Source: Pararoseomonas baculiformis (GTDB lineage Bacteria > Pseudomonadota > Alphaproteobacteria > Acetobacterales > Acetobacteraceae). Taken from it: a stretch of DNA of 64,000 bases. The DNA is taken from positions 186,001 through 250,000 of the forward strand of contig NZ_JAGIZB010000006.1 of assembly GCF_017813395.1 (NCBI RefSeq), written 5' to 3'. Below the pieces are notes generated by a model. It saw nothing but the letters and a program-made list of their open reading frames with translations, had not been told where the DNA came from and ran no database searches. Of the stretch, positions 33,542 to 41,605 are shown one piece after another. Position 1 is the first letter of the stretch. The number at the start of each line of letters is the position of its first letter. The position numbers and the translations under genes were made by a program.

Positions 33542-33705
33542 AGGCTCGGCTGGCGGTGCGCCTCCGGTCCATGACCGGAGGCGACTGCAAGGGCAGGATG
33601 GGGGCAGAAACCCCGTGTTGCACCGTATCCGTGGCAGCCAGACGGGGTTCCAAGGGCCTCAGGCCCTTGGCAGGTGAGGTCCGGAGAGGGCAGAGCCCTC
33701 TCCGG
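33542..33705 (-). repeat. Family-1 multi-hairpin repeat, copy 2
   Basis: In minus-strand sense it begins 11 bp after the GntR stop with the 11-bp stem (33681-33705). The short-loop CCAAGGGCC palindrome follows, and the 10-bp GCCTCCGGTC stem with an ATG loop (33560-33582) ends it. It is near-identical to copies 1 and 3. Confidence 0.9.
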
Positions 33706-33716
33706 CAATCAGCAGG

Positions 33717-34424
33717 TCAGAGATCCCGCTGCCCATCGGTCACGCGCTGCCGGGCGCGGTGGAGGTGGTAGCGCATGGAGAGGCTGGCGCCTTCGGCATC
33801 GCCGCGCCGGATGGCTTCGGCGATTGCCTCGTGCTCCTCGATCACGCGGCGGGCACGCTCGCGGGAGCGGGTATTGGTGATGCCGAGGGCCACGGTCATG
33901 GATTGGTGGATCGTCTCGTTCAGCGCTTCCAGCATCTCGACGAACAGCGCGTTGCCGCTGGCGGCGGCCACGGCGCGGTGGAAGTCGTAATCGGCCTGCA
34001 CGGGCACGGCGCCGGCCTCAAGGCTGGAGCGGAGGCTGTCCAGCGCCTTCAGGATGCGGTCGAGATCGGCCGTGCTGCGGCGTTCGGCGGCAAGCCCGGC
34101 GGCGCGGTCCTCCAGCGCCATGCGGACCTCCATGCAGCGGAGGATGCCGGCAATGTCGGAAACCGGGGCAAGGCGGGTCAGATGGCCGGAGGGACGCTTC
34201 TGCACGAAGGTGCCGGAGCCCTGGCGCGTGGCCACGAGCCCATCGGCATGCAGGCGCATCAGCGCTTCCCGCACGGTGGGGCGGGAGACCTGGAAGGCCT
34301 GGCAGATCTGGCTTTCGGAGGGGAGCTTGTCGCCTTCCTTGTAGGTGCCGGAGACGATCTGTTCGAGGATCTGGCCGTAGAGCTGATCGCCCAGCCTTTC
34401 CTTGCGCGCCGGCACCAGCCTCAT
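33717..34424 (-). CDS. FadR-subfamily GntR transcriptional regulator
   Basis: A 235-residue repressor: GntR winged helix at about 10-75 ('LPSESQICQAFQVSRPTVREALMRL') and an FCD all-helical effector domain ('DYDFHRAVAAASGNALFVEML', 'EHEAIAEAIRRGDAEGA', 'HLHRAR'), with His residues for a metal-linked ligand site. Start ATG 34422-34424 has GGAGG upstream. It is divergent from the DHDPS-family gene and probably represses it via the palindrome at 34475-34491. Confidence 0.92.
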   Translation of the reverse strand: MRLVPARKERLGDQLYGQILEQIVSGTYKEGDKLPSESQICQAFQVSRPTVREALMRLHADGLVATRQGSGTFVQKRPSGHLTRLAPVSDIAGILRCMEVRMALEDRAAGLAAERRSTADLDRILKALDSLRSSLEAGAVPVQADYDFHRAVAAASGNALFVEMLEALNETIHQSMTVALGITNTRSRERARRVIEEHEAIAEAIRRGDAEGASLSMRYHLHRARQRVTDGQRDL

Positions 34425-34474
34425 CCCGTCCTCCCTTGCCGTCACGCAGGATCGCCTTTTTGGGGCGGCCTGCC

Positions 34475-34491
34475 AACCTGTCTTACAGGTT
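34475..34491. promoter_or_regulatory. Palindromic GntR operator candidate
   Basis: A perfect 7-bp inverted repeat AACCTGT-CTT-ACAGGTT, with a TGACATGT half-site next to it, in the 126-bp gap between the GntR gene and the DHDPS-family gene. FadR/FCD regulators bind palindromes of this length. Confidence 0.6.
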
Positions 34492-34550
34492 GACATGTTG
34501 CCCGCGAATTTGTCAGTTTCGGGCCGCGACAAGCCTTGAGGAGGCGCCCC

Positions 34551-35474
34551 GTGCCCGCACCCCATCCCGATGTCCTGAGCGCCCTGCCCGGCATTTCCGG
34601 CATCCTGGTCACGCCTTTCGACGGCAACGACCAGCTCGCCCCGCAGCTCCTGCGCCCGGTGATCGACCGCGCGATCAAGGCGGGGGTGCATATCCTCACC
34701 GCGAACGGCAACACGGGCGAGTTCTACGGCCTGACCACCGCCGAGGCGGAGCGGATGGTGCATGAGGTGGCCGAGATGATCGGTGGCCGCGTGCCGCTCG
34801 TGGGCGGCGTGGGCCGCAGCATCGGCGATGCGGTGTCGCTCGCCCGCGCCTCAAAGAAGGCCGGCGCGGCCGCGCTGATGGTGCACCAGCCGCCCGATCC
34901 CTTCGTGGCGCCGCGCGGCGTCGTCGCCTATGTGGAGCGCGTGGCCGAGGCGGCGGAGGGGCTGCCGCTGGTTCTCTACCTGCGCAATGCCGGCATCGGC
35001 CTGGACGCGATCGAGAAGCTCTGCGCCATTCCCGGCGTGGCGGGTGTGAAGTGGGCGACGCCGGAGCCCCTGAAGCTCGCCGAGGCGATCCGCCGCGCCG
35101 ATCCGAAGACCGTGTGGGTGGGCGGCCTGGCCGAGGTTTGGGCGCCGCCGCTGACCGCCGTGGGCGCGCGCGGCTTCACCTCGGGCCTGATCAATGTGTG
35201 GCCGGAGCACTCGGTGGCCATTCACTCCGCCCTGGCCGCCGGAGACTACGCGAAGGCGAACGCGCTGATCGCCACGATGAGCGCCTTCGAGGAGCTGCGC
35301 GCCGAAGAAGGCAACGGCACCAATGTGTCCGTGGTGAAGGCCGCGCTGAAGCTGATGGGCAATGATTGCGGCCATGTCCGCCCGCCCGGCGCCTGGCCGC
35401 TGACCGAGCGCCAGCAGACCCTGCTGGAGCAGCGCCTGGGGGATTGGGGCCTGACGGCCAGGAAGGCGGCCTGA
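34551..35474 (+). CDS. DHDPS/KDG-aldolase family lyase
   Basis: Class I lyase of the dihydrodipicolinate synthase/N-acetylneuraminate lyase family (307 aa). The Schiff-base Lys is Lys167 ('GVAGVKWATP') and the partner Tyr is Tyr143 ('VLYLRN'). 'TANGNTGEFYGLT' replaces the usual GTTGE motif, resembling 5-dehydro-4-deoxyglucarate dehydratases. The start is GTG 34551, because GAGGAGG lies six bases upstream; an upstream TTG would place that site inside the gene. Control by a divergent GntR regulator suggests catabolism of a sugar acid. Confidence 0.88.
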   Translation: MPAPHPDVLSALPGISGILVTPFDGNDQLAPQLLRPVIDRAIKAGVHILTANGNTGEFYGLTTAEAERMVHEVAEMIGGRVPLVGGVGRSIGDAVSLARASKKAGAAALMVHQPPDPFVAPRGVVAYVERVAEAAEGLPLVLYLRNAGIGLDAIEKLCAIPGVAGVKWATPEPLKLAEAIRRADPKTVWVGGLAEVWAPPLTAVGARGFTSGLINVWPEHSVAIHSALAAGDYAKANALIATMSAFEELRAEEGNGTNVSVVKAALKLMGNDCGHVRPPGAWPLTERQQTLLEQRLGDWGLTARKAA

Positions 35475-35483
35475 GCCCCTGAC

Positions 35484-35512
35484 GGGGCTGCCCCGCGTTC
35501 CGCGGCAGCCCC
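35484..35512 (+). terminator. Hairpin after DHDPS-family gene
   Basis: A 9-bp stem, GGGGCTGCC paired with GGCAGCCCC, with further inner CCGCG pairing, 9 bp beyond the stop. An A-rich stretch follows. Confidence 0.55.
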
Positions 35513-35518
35513 GAGGAA

Positions 35519-35560
35519 AAGGATGAGGGGGCCGGGGAGAATTCCTTCTCCCCGGCCTTT
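35519..35560 (+). terminator. Terminator resembling family-2 repeat (copy C)
   Basis: A perfect 12-bp stem (35530-35541 with 35546-35557) and a TTCC loop, followed by TTTCTC. The preceding GGATGAGGGGG and the hairpin core match the family-2 element in shortened form. It is the second hairpin behind the DHDPS-family gene and lies 5 bp from the convergent pmbA stop. Confidence 0.8.
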
Positions 35561-35565
35561 CTCGT

Positions 35566-36921
35566 TCAGGCCCCGGCCATCGTCAGCCCTTCGATCCGAA
35601 GCGTCGGGCTGTCCGTGCCGCGCCTGAAGCGAAGGTCGTTGGCCGGGGTAATGTTCATGAACATCTCCCGCAGGTTCCCGGCGATGGTGATGCCGGAGAA
35701 AGGCTCGGCCAGTTCGCCGTTGCGGATCATGTGGCCCGAGGCGCCGCGGCTGTAGTCGCCCGTGTTCGGGTTGATGCTGCTGCCGATCATCTCGGTGACG
35801 TAGAGGCCTTCCTTGATGTCGGCCATCAGCGCTTCCGGCGTCAGCGTGCCCGGTTCCAGCCAGAGATTGGTGGTGGAGGGCGAGGGCGGCCCGCCGGTGC
35901 TGCGGGAAGCGCGGCCGTTGGATGACAGGCCGAGCTGGCGGGCGGAGCGCCAGTCCAGGATCCAGTGCTTCAGCACGCCGTCCTCGACGATGGCGAGCGG
36001 CGCGGTCGGCATTCCCTCGGCGTCGAAGGGGCGGGAGCGGAGGCCGCGCGGGCGGGTGGGATCGTCGCGCACCGTCAGCCCCGGGGCCATGACGGGCTGG
36101 CCCATGCTCTCGCGCAGGAAGCTGACGCCGCGCGCCACGGAGGCGCCGTTCGCGGCGGCGACGAGATGGCCGAGGATGGAATTGGCCACGCGCGGGTCAT
36201 AGACCACGGGCAGCCGCGCCGTGGCCGGCCGGATGGGGTTCAGGCGGCGCACCGCGCGTTCCCCGGCCAGGCGGCCCAGCGTCTCGGGATCGTCGAGATC
36301 GGCGAGATGGGTGGCGGAGGCGTAGTCATAGTCCCGCTCCATCGCCGTTCCCTCCCCGGCAAGGGCGGTGACGGAGAGGCTGTGGCCGCTGCGGGAATAG
36401 CTGCCCGCGAAGCCGTTGGAGGCGGCGAGGGCGATGACCGTGCGGCTCCACCCGGCATCGGCGCCCTCTGAATTCGTCACGCCGCGGATGGCGCGCGCGG
36501 CATCCTCGGCGCGGCGGGCGCGATCGGTCAGGGTGGCGACATCGGGTTCGACGCCGTCATCCATGTCCAGCGGCAGGCCGGCGATGGTGGGAACCATCTC
36601 GGGCAGGCCGCCGAAAGGATCTTCCGGCACGGTGCGGGCCATGGCGACCGCGCGCTCCGCCAGGCTGGCGAAGCCGCGGGGATCGGCATCGGTGGTGGAG
36701 ACGATGGCCTGGCGCTTCCCGACGAAGACGCGCAGCCCGATGTCGAAGCCCTCCGCACGCTCGACATTCTCCACCTCGCCCAGGCGCATCTGCACGGAGA
36801 GGGAGGCGCCGGCGGCAAGGATGGCATCCGCCGCATCCGCTCCCGCCGCGCGGGCAGCGGAGACGAGGCTGGCGAGGGTTTCGCGCGGATCCGCCTTGCT
36901 GCGCTCCATCGTCGCGCTCAT
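35566..36921 (-). CDS. pmbA: PmbA/TldE-family metallopeptidase subunit
   Basis: A 451-residue TldD/PmbA family protein. Together with TldD the family forms a zinc protease that processes modified peptides and unfolded substrates. The conserved blocks are 'EVENVERAEGFDIGLRVFVGKRQAIVSTTD', seen in parts near 50-80, and 'TGDYSRGASGHMIRNGE' near the C-terminus, typical of the TldE subunit that lacks the metal site. No tldD is in the window. Its start overlaps the M16 peptidase stop by 4 bp, so the two are translationally coupled. Confidence 0.92.
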   Translation of the reverse strand: MSATMERSKADPRETLASLVSAARAAGADAADAILAAGASLSVQMRLGEVENVERAEGFDIGLRVFVGKRQAIVSTTDADPRGFASLAERAVAMARTVPEDPFGGLPEMVPTIAGLPLDMDDGVEPDVATLTDRARRAEDAARAIRGVTNSEGADAGWSRTVIALAASNGFAGSYSRSGHSLSVTALAGEGTAMERDYDYASATHLADLDDPETLGRLAGERAVRRLNPIRPATARLPVVYDPRVANSILGHLVAAANGASVARGVSFLRESMGQPVMAPGLTVRDDPTRPRGLRSRPFDAEGMPTAPLAIVEDGVLKHWILDWRSARQLGLSSNGRASRSTGGPPSPSTTNLWLEPGTLTPEALMADIKEGLYVTEMIGSSINPNTGDYSRGASGHMIRNGELAEPFSGITIAGNLREMFMNITPANDLRFRRGTDSPTLRIEGLTMAGA

Positions 36922-38234
36922 GCGGCGAGCCTTTCCACCACTTCCGGCAGGCGCGGCACGCGGCCGGCGGGGCCGAGGGCAGCCAGTGTCGGCGCCGCGC
37001 GGAAGGCGCGGGCGGCGGCGGCCTGGATCTGCTCCACGGTGACGGCGGCGATCTTCGCCTTCGTCTCCTCCACCGGGATGATGCGGCCATGCACCTGAAG
37101 CTGGCGGGCCAGCTGCTCGCAGCGCGATCCCGTGGATTCCAGCGACATGAGCACGGAGGCGCGAAGCTGCGCCTTGGCGCGGGCCAGCTCCTCCTCGGTC
37201 ACGTCGTGCTGCACGCGGCGCAGCTCCTCAAGCGTGGCGGGCATCAGCTCCGCCGCCTGCTCCTCGCCCGTGCCCGCATAGATCGTGAAGAGGCCATGAT
37301 CGCGATAGGGCGAGTGGAAGGAATAGACCGAATAGACGAGGCCGCGGCGCTCCCGGATCTCCTGGAACAGGCGCGAGGACATGCCGCCGCCCAGGATCGT
37401 GGAGAGCAGCATGGTCGGGTAGTGCATCGGGTCGCCATAGGCGGGGCCGGGGAAGCCCAGCACCAGATGAACCTGGTCCAGGTCGCGCTCCTCGCGGAAC
37501 TCGCCGCCGGTGTAGCGGGCGGGCTCGGCCTGGTGCTGCGAGAGGGTGGGAAGATCGGCGAAGTGCTTCTTCGTCAGCTCCACCAGCGCGTCATGGTCCA
37601 CCGCGCCGGCGGCCGCCACCACCATGCGCGAGGGGCCGTAATGGCGGCGCATGTAGTTCACCAGCGCCTCGCGCGGGAGCTTCTCGATGATTTCCGCGGG
37701 GCCGAGCGTGGGGCGGCCCATGGGCTGCTGCGCGTAGGCCGTGTCCTGGAAATGGTCGAAGATGATGTCGTCGGGCGTGTCGTTCGCCTGGCCGATCTCC
37801 TGCAGGATCACGCCGCGCTCGCGCTCCACCTCCTCCGGGATAAAGGTGGAGTGGGTGAGGATATCGCCGAGGATGTCGGCGGCGAGCGGCAGGTCCTCCT
37901 TCAGGACCTTGGCGTAATAGGCGGTGGTCTCGCGCGCCGTGTAGGCGTTTAGGTGGCCGCCCACCGCCTCGATCTCGCGCGCGATGGCCTGCGCGTCGCG
38001 CTTCTCCGTGCCCTTGAAGGCCATGTGCTCGAGGAAGTGGGAGACGCCGTTCTCCTCCGCCGCCTCGTCGCGCGTGCCGGTATGGGCATAGGCGCCGATC
38101 GAGGCGGTCTCCACCCGGGACATGGAGTCAGAGACGATGGTGAGGCCGTTGGGCAGGCGGGTGAGGCGGATGCTGCCGCCGAGGGTAGGGTCGGTGGCGG
38201 CGGCCAGGGGCGCCTCGGTCGTTGGCTCGGTCAT
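36918..38234 (-). CDS. M16-family zinc peptidase
   Basis: A 438-residue processing-peptidase-like protein with the inverted zinc motif HFLEH (His66, Glu69, His70) and the distal Glu in 'ERERGVILQEI'. The C-terminal half has the usual 'RRGLVYSVYSFHSPY' block. No signal peptide is seen. Start ATG 38232-38234 (MTEPTTE); the frame is open 30 codons upstream. In many alphaproteobacteria this gene follows thrC, but here thrC is about 19 kb away at 55.8-57.2 kb. Confidence 0.93.
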   Translation of the reverse strand: MTEPTTEAPLAAATDPTLGGSIRLTRLPNGLTIVSDSMSRVETASIGAYAHTGTRDEAAEENGVSHFLEHMAFKGTEKRDAQAIAREIEAVGGHLNAYTARETTAYYAKVLKEDLPLAADILGDILTHSTFIPEEVERERGVILQEIGQANDTPDDIIFDHFQDTAYAQQPMGRPTLGPAEIIEKLPREALVNYMRRHYGPSRMVVAAAGAVDHDALVELTKKHFADLPTLSQHQAEPARYTGGEFREERDLDQVHLVLGFPGPAYGDPMHYPTMLLSTILGGGMSSRLFQEIRERRGLVYSVYSFHSPYRDHGLFTIYAGTGEEQAAELMPATLEELRRVQHDVTEEELARAKAQLRASVLMSLESTGSRCEQLARQLQVHGRIIPVEETKAKIAAVTVEQIQAAAARAFRAAPTLAALGPAGRVPRLPEVVERLAA

Positions 38235-38347
38235 GCTTCGGGGGTGGCTTCCGGGTGCTGGGGGGGCGTTTCGAGGGCTGAATGTAGGGTGCTCAGCGGC
38301 TGGCTGCGAGGTTGCACCGGGCATGCCGCCCCTGGCCAGCCATGCCT

Positions 38348-39061
38348 TCAGCGCGAGGCGTGGCGGCTGGGTGGGGGCGGCGGAGGAAGGGGAAGCACCG
38401 GGCGGGCGGCGCGGCGAAGCTCGGGCGCTTCCGCCCGCTCCGCCGGAAGGCGGGGGAAAAGAAGGATGAAGCCGGCAAAGACCGCCGCCGGCACAGGGCG
38501 AAGGAGAAGCCGCAGGGCGGGGCGCCAGGCCGCCGTGCCGCCACCACGCCGGGCGCGGCGGCGCCGGGCGCGGGTGGGTTCCTCCCCTGGCGGCACGGGG
38601 CTGGCGGGGAACTGGAAGAGCGTATCGGCCCGGGACAGGTCCGAGACATGGAGAAGCAGCACGCCCACCCGCGCGGCCAGGGCATGGGCGGCCGCGGTGT
38701 AGGCCGCGTTGGAGACGACGGCCGCGCCATCCGCCCCCGCATAGCCGCGCCCGGCCAGGGCTTCCTGCACCGCCTTGTTCCCGACCGGGCGGTTATAGAG
38801 CTTGCATTGCAGCACGACCTTGCGGCCGCCCTTGCGCGCCAGGACATCCACGCCCTGGTCGCCCGAGCCGCGGCCCACGGAGACGTTCCATCCCCGTGCG
38901 GCCAGGGCATCGGCGCAGTGCTGCTCGAATTCCCTCGGGGTGAGACCTGGGGCCGCGGCGGGCTTGCCGGCCTTCGGCGCCTCTTCCACCGGCAGGCCAT
39001 GGGCGATGACCAGCACAGCGGCGAGAAGCAGGAGCGCGATGGCTGCGAGCAGCACCCCCAT
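38348..39061 (-). CDS. Membrane-anchored Mrr-type restriction endonuclease-like protein
   Basis: A 237-residue protein. An N-terminal helix (residues 2-20) anchors a PD-(D/E)xK domain of the Mrr/restriction-endonuclease-like kind at about 40-140. The visible catalytic residues are Glu45 (TPREFEQ), Asp72 (GDQGVDV) and Gln85-x-Lys87 (LQCK). Then come a very Arg-rich stretch, a second hydrophobic segment ('VPAAVFAGFILLF') and a Pro-rich tail. ATG 39061 has GAGAGG upstream; GTG 39091 is an alternative. Its target is unknown; such proteins may cut modified or foreign DNA near the membrane. Confidence 0.75.
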   Translation of the reverse strand: MGVLLAAIALLLLAAVLVIAHGLPVEEAPKAGKPAAAPGLTPREFEQHCADALAARGWNVSVGRGSGDQGVDVLARKGGRKVVLQCKLYNRPVGNKAVQEALAGRGYAGADGAAVVSNAAYTAAAHALAARVGVLLLHVSDLSRADTLFQFPASPVPPGEEPTRARRRRARRGGGTAAWRPALRLLLRPVPAAVFAGFILLFPRLPAERAEAPELRRAARPVLPLPPPPPPSRHASR

Positions 39062-39318
39062 CCCATGCCTCTCTGGCGGTCCTGTGTTCACCGACGGGCG
39101 GCCGGGCGCCTGTCCGGGGGCTTGCGACTCGGGGCATGAGGGCCGGGCAGGGTTTTTAGGTGCCGTTCTTCACAGGGAACTTCAACATCGGGACCTAAAT
39201 TGGTTGAAGAGATTCATCAGAGTTTTCAGCCGCTTCCCTTGAGAGGAGCGGCAGGGCTGCAACCGGGGTGCCGGCAGGACGCTTTCCGCTTCCTGATCAC
39301 CCAGGCGCGGAGGCTGCC

Positions 39319-39525
39319 ATGAGCGAGGCCAACCGAGACGATCCGGGCCATGACCCCGGCGATTCCGTGCCGCCGGGCGTCGCGCCGAAATATCCGCCCG
39401 ACCTCTCGGAGGAGGAAAAGCAGGTGAAGCGCAAGCTGGAGCAGTTGGGAAACGGCGCCCCAGTCACACATGACCAGCCGCAGGGCCAAGCCGAGACGGA
39501 TGGGCCGGAGAAGCGGGGCGCCTGA
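39319..39525 (+). CDS. Small acidic hypothetical protein
   Basis: A 68-residue hydrophilic protein (MSEANRDDPGHDPGD...), with a short helical stretch 'SEEEKQVKRKLEQLG' and no signal peptide or cysteines. Start ATG 39319 has GGAGG five bases upstream, a strong ribosome site. The AT-richer 257 bp upstream probably carries its promoter. No family was recognised. Confidence 0.65.
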   Translation: MSEANRDDPGHDPGDSVPPGVAPKYPPDLSEEEKQVKRKLEQLGNGAPVTHDQPQGQAETDGPEKRGA

Positions 39526-39542
39526 GGGCGCCCTACTCGATC

Positions 39543-40517
39543 CTATTCGATACGGATATTCTCGGCCCGCACCACCTCGCGCATTGCCATGCGCTGCTCC
39601 GCGACGAAGCGGGCCAGATCCTCGCGGCTGCCGCCGGTGGGCAGCACGCCCAGCCCGTTGAGCAGGCGGTCCCGTCGCGCCGGATCGGAAAGCGCCTGGT
39701 TCAGCGCGGCGTTCAGCCGCTCCAGGATCGGCGCGGGGGTGCCGGCCGGCGCCCACATGGCCACCCAGTCATTCACGTCAAAGCCCTCGAAGCCCTGCTC
39801 GGCGATAGTGGGCACATCGGGCAGAAAGGGCAGGCGTTCGCGCGTGGTGACGGCCAGGGCGCGCAGCCTTCCCTCCCGGATCAGCGGCACGGCCTGGGGC
39901 GTGGTGGAGAAGGCCATGTCCACCGCGCCTGCCAGCACATCCTGCATCGCCGGCGCCGAGCCGCGATAGGCCACATGGGTAAGCCCGAGCCCGGCGCGGC
40001 GCGACAGCACCGCGCCCGCGAGATGCGGGCCCGAGGCGATGCCGGAGGACGCATAGGTCATCCCCGGCCGCTTCCGCGCGGCCTCCATCAGCACCGCCAG
40101 GCTCTGCGGCCCGCCCGGCAGCACCACCAGCACCTGGGGCAGGATGCAGACCCGGCCGATCGGCGCGAAGGCCGTGGCATAGTCGAAGGGCAGGTTCGTC
40201 ATCAGCGCCGGGTTCAGCGCCTGCCCGGAGGCATCGGAGAGGATGGTGTAGCCATCCGGCGCTGCCGCCGCGACGGCGGCCGCGCCGATGGAGCCGGTGG
40301 CGCCGGCGCGGTTCTCCACGACGAGCGGCTGGCCGAGGATGTTGCCCATGGGCTCGGCCAGGAGGCGCGTAGGGACATCCACCCCGCCACCCGGGGCATA
40401 GGAGGCGACCACGCGGATCGGCCTTGTGGGCCAGTTGGACTGGGCGCGGGCCAGGGCGGGAAGAAACGGGATGCTGGTGGCGGCCGTCAGAAGGTGGCGG
40501 CGCGATGATGTGGGCAT
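39543..40517 (-). CDS. Bug/TctC-family solute-binding protein
   Basis: A 324-residue periplasmic receptor. It has a twin-Arg signal ('RRHLLTAATSIPFLPALARAQ'), then 'WPTRPIRVVASYAPGGGVDV', 'VVENRAGATGSIGAAAVA' and 'VAYRGSAPAMQDVLAGAVD', the usual Bug blocks. It stands alone, with no transporter or catabolic genes beside it, so the ligand (carboxylate or aromatic acid) cannot be predicted. Confidence 0.93.
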   Translation of the reverse strand: MPTSSRRHLLTAATSIPFLPALARAQSNWPTRPIRVVASYAPGGGVDVPTRLLAEPMGNILGQPLVVENRAGATGSIGAAAVAAAAPDGYTILSDASGQALNPALMTNLPFDYATAFAPIGRVCILPQVLVVLPGGPQSLAVLMEAARKRPGMTYASSGIASGPHLAGAVLSRRAGLGLTHVAYRGSAPAMQDVLAGAVDMAFSTTPQAVPLIREGRLRALAVTTRERLPFLPDVPTIAEQGFEGFDVNDWVAMWAPAGTPAPILERLNAALNQALSDPARRDRLLNGLGVLPTGGSREDLARFVAEQRMAMREVVRAENIRIE

Positions 40518-40658
40518 GGATCAGCCTCTGGACGTTTTCCTGGGCTGAAGCTTACTGCGGCGCGGGGTTTTTCTAAGCTCGACTTTGGCCATCAGGCGCC
40601 GTGGCAGATGGCATAGGCTAAGGCGCGCTGAAGTGCTGGTCGGGGTTTCGGGATGTGA

Positions 40659-41318
40659 GTGCTGCGCCGTGAGGTGAGCAGAATGGTCACCCACTGCGCC
40701 GACCCGACGGACGGCGCGGAGCTTCTCGCGGCGCGCGAGCGCCTGCGGAGCTGGCGCTTCTACGACGCGCTGCGCACCGACCCGGAGGCGCCGGCCCGGC
40801 GCCCGCAGGTGATGACCTACACTCCGGTGCTCGGCGGCGACGGCACCGATCTCGCGGCCGCCATCGCCACCATTGCCGCGATCGGGGACGCGGCGGCGCT
40901 GGAGGAGGCGGTGGAGCACGCCTTCCCAGGTGCACGCCTGGAGATCGCGCCGGGCGACCGTGGCGGCCCTATGCTGCACCAGCACGTGCTGCTACGCGCG
41001 CTCGGCTTGGCAGAGCTCTCCGACGGTACGCTGCGCTACCTTCTGCTCGTGGCCGCCCTGCTGTCACCGCGGCCGCCGGAGCTGATGGTGCTGAACAAGC
41101 CGGAGGCCAGTCTTCACCCCTCCCTGATGCCGCCCCTCGCGCGGCTGCTTGCGGAGACTTCACGCCGCTGCCAAGTGGTGGTGGTCAGCTACAACGAGGC
41201 GCTGATCGGCGCCCTAAATGGTGAGGGCAACGTCACGGCGGTGCGGCTGCGGAAGGACTTCGGCGAGACCTCCGCGCCCGACCTCGACCCGCCGCGCTGG
41301 GTCTGGCCCAAGCGTTAG
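40659..41318 (+). pseudogene. Decayed SMC/RecF-like ATPase fragment (COG4637-like)
   Basis: A 219-residue frame from GTG 40659 that corresponds only to the C-terminal half of a predicted ATPase. It contains the signature-like 'LSDGTLRYLLL' and a Walker-B-like segment 'LMVLNKPEASLHPSLMPPLA', and ends with 'PRWVWPKR'. The N-terminal Walker A P-loop is missing and was not found in any frame upstream. In the Walker B region the usual acidic pair is Asn-Lys. It is probably a 5'-truncated remnant; a small non-hydrolysing protein is less likely. Confidence 0.65.
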
Positions 41319-41605
41319 ACCGAAGATCTTGCCGTGGCGTAGTCCCTCACCCAGCGAAAGGTAAGCATCTCCGGGCCCGACCATCCTCTCTGGCAGGGCA
41401 CTCAGGGACGATAACATCACATCGGTGGGCACGATGGCAGGGGAGGGGGCTTGCCGCAGGCGCTGGCCACGTTGGCGTTCAGATCTTCTCGGTCCCTCAA
41501 CTACGGCCCGCCTGAATTCCCTTCTGAGCAGCCCGCATGGGAGGGCTGTCAAAGGCGGTCGGTTTCCGTCCCCGTCAGAACCTCACCTCGCGCGGCCGGC
41601 GATGC

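Noticed and set aside
39062-39318. EcfG-type stress promoter (GGAAC...GTT) upstream of the small acidic protein
   Set aside because: A GGAAC at 39176-39180 has no CGTT at the proper 16-17 base spacing.
41319-41605. Possible transposase or coding remnant between the decayed ATPase and the LysR gene
   Set aside because: Short frames on both strands contain some regular segments but none that I could match to a family.
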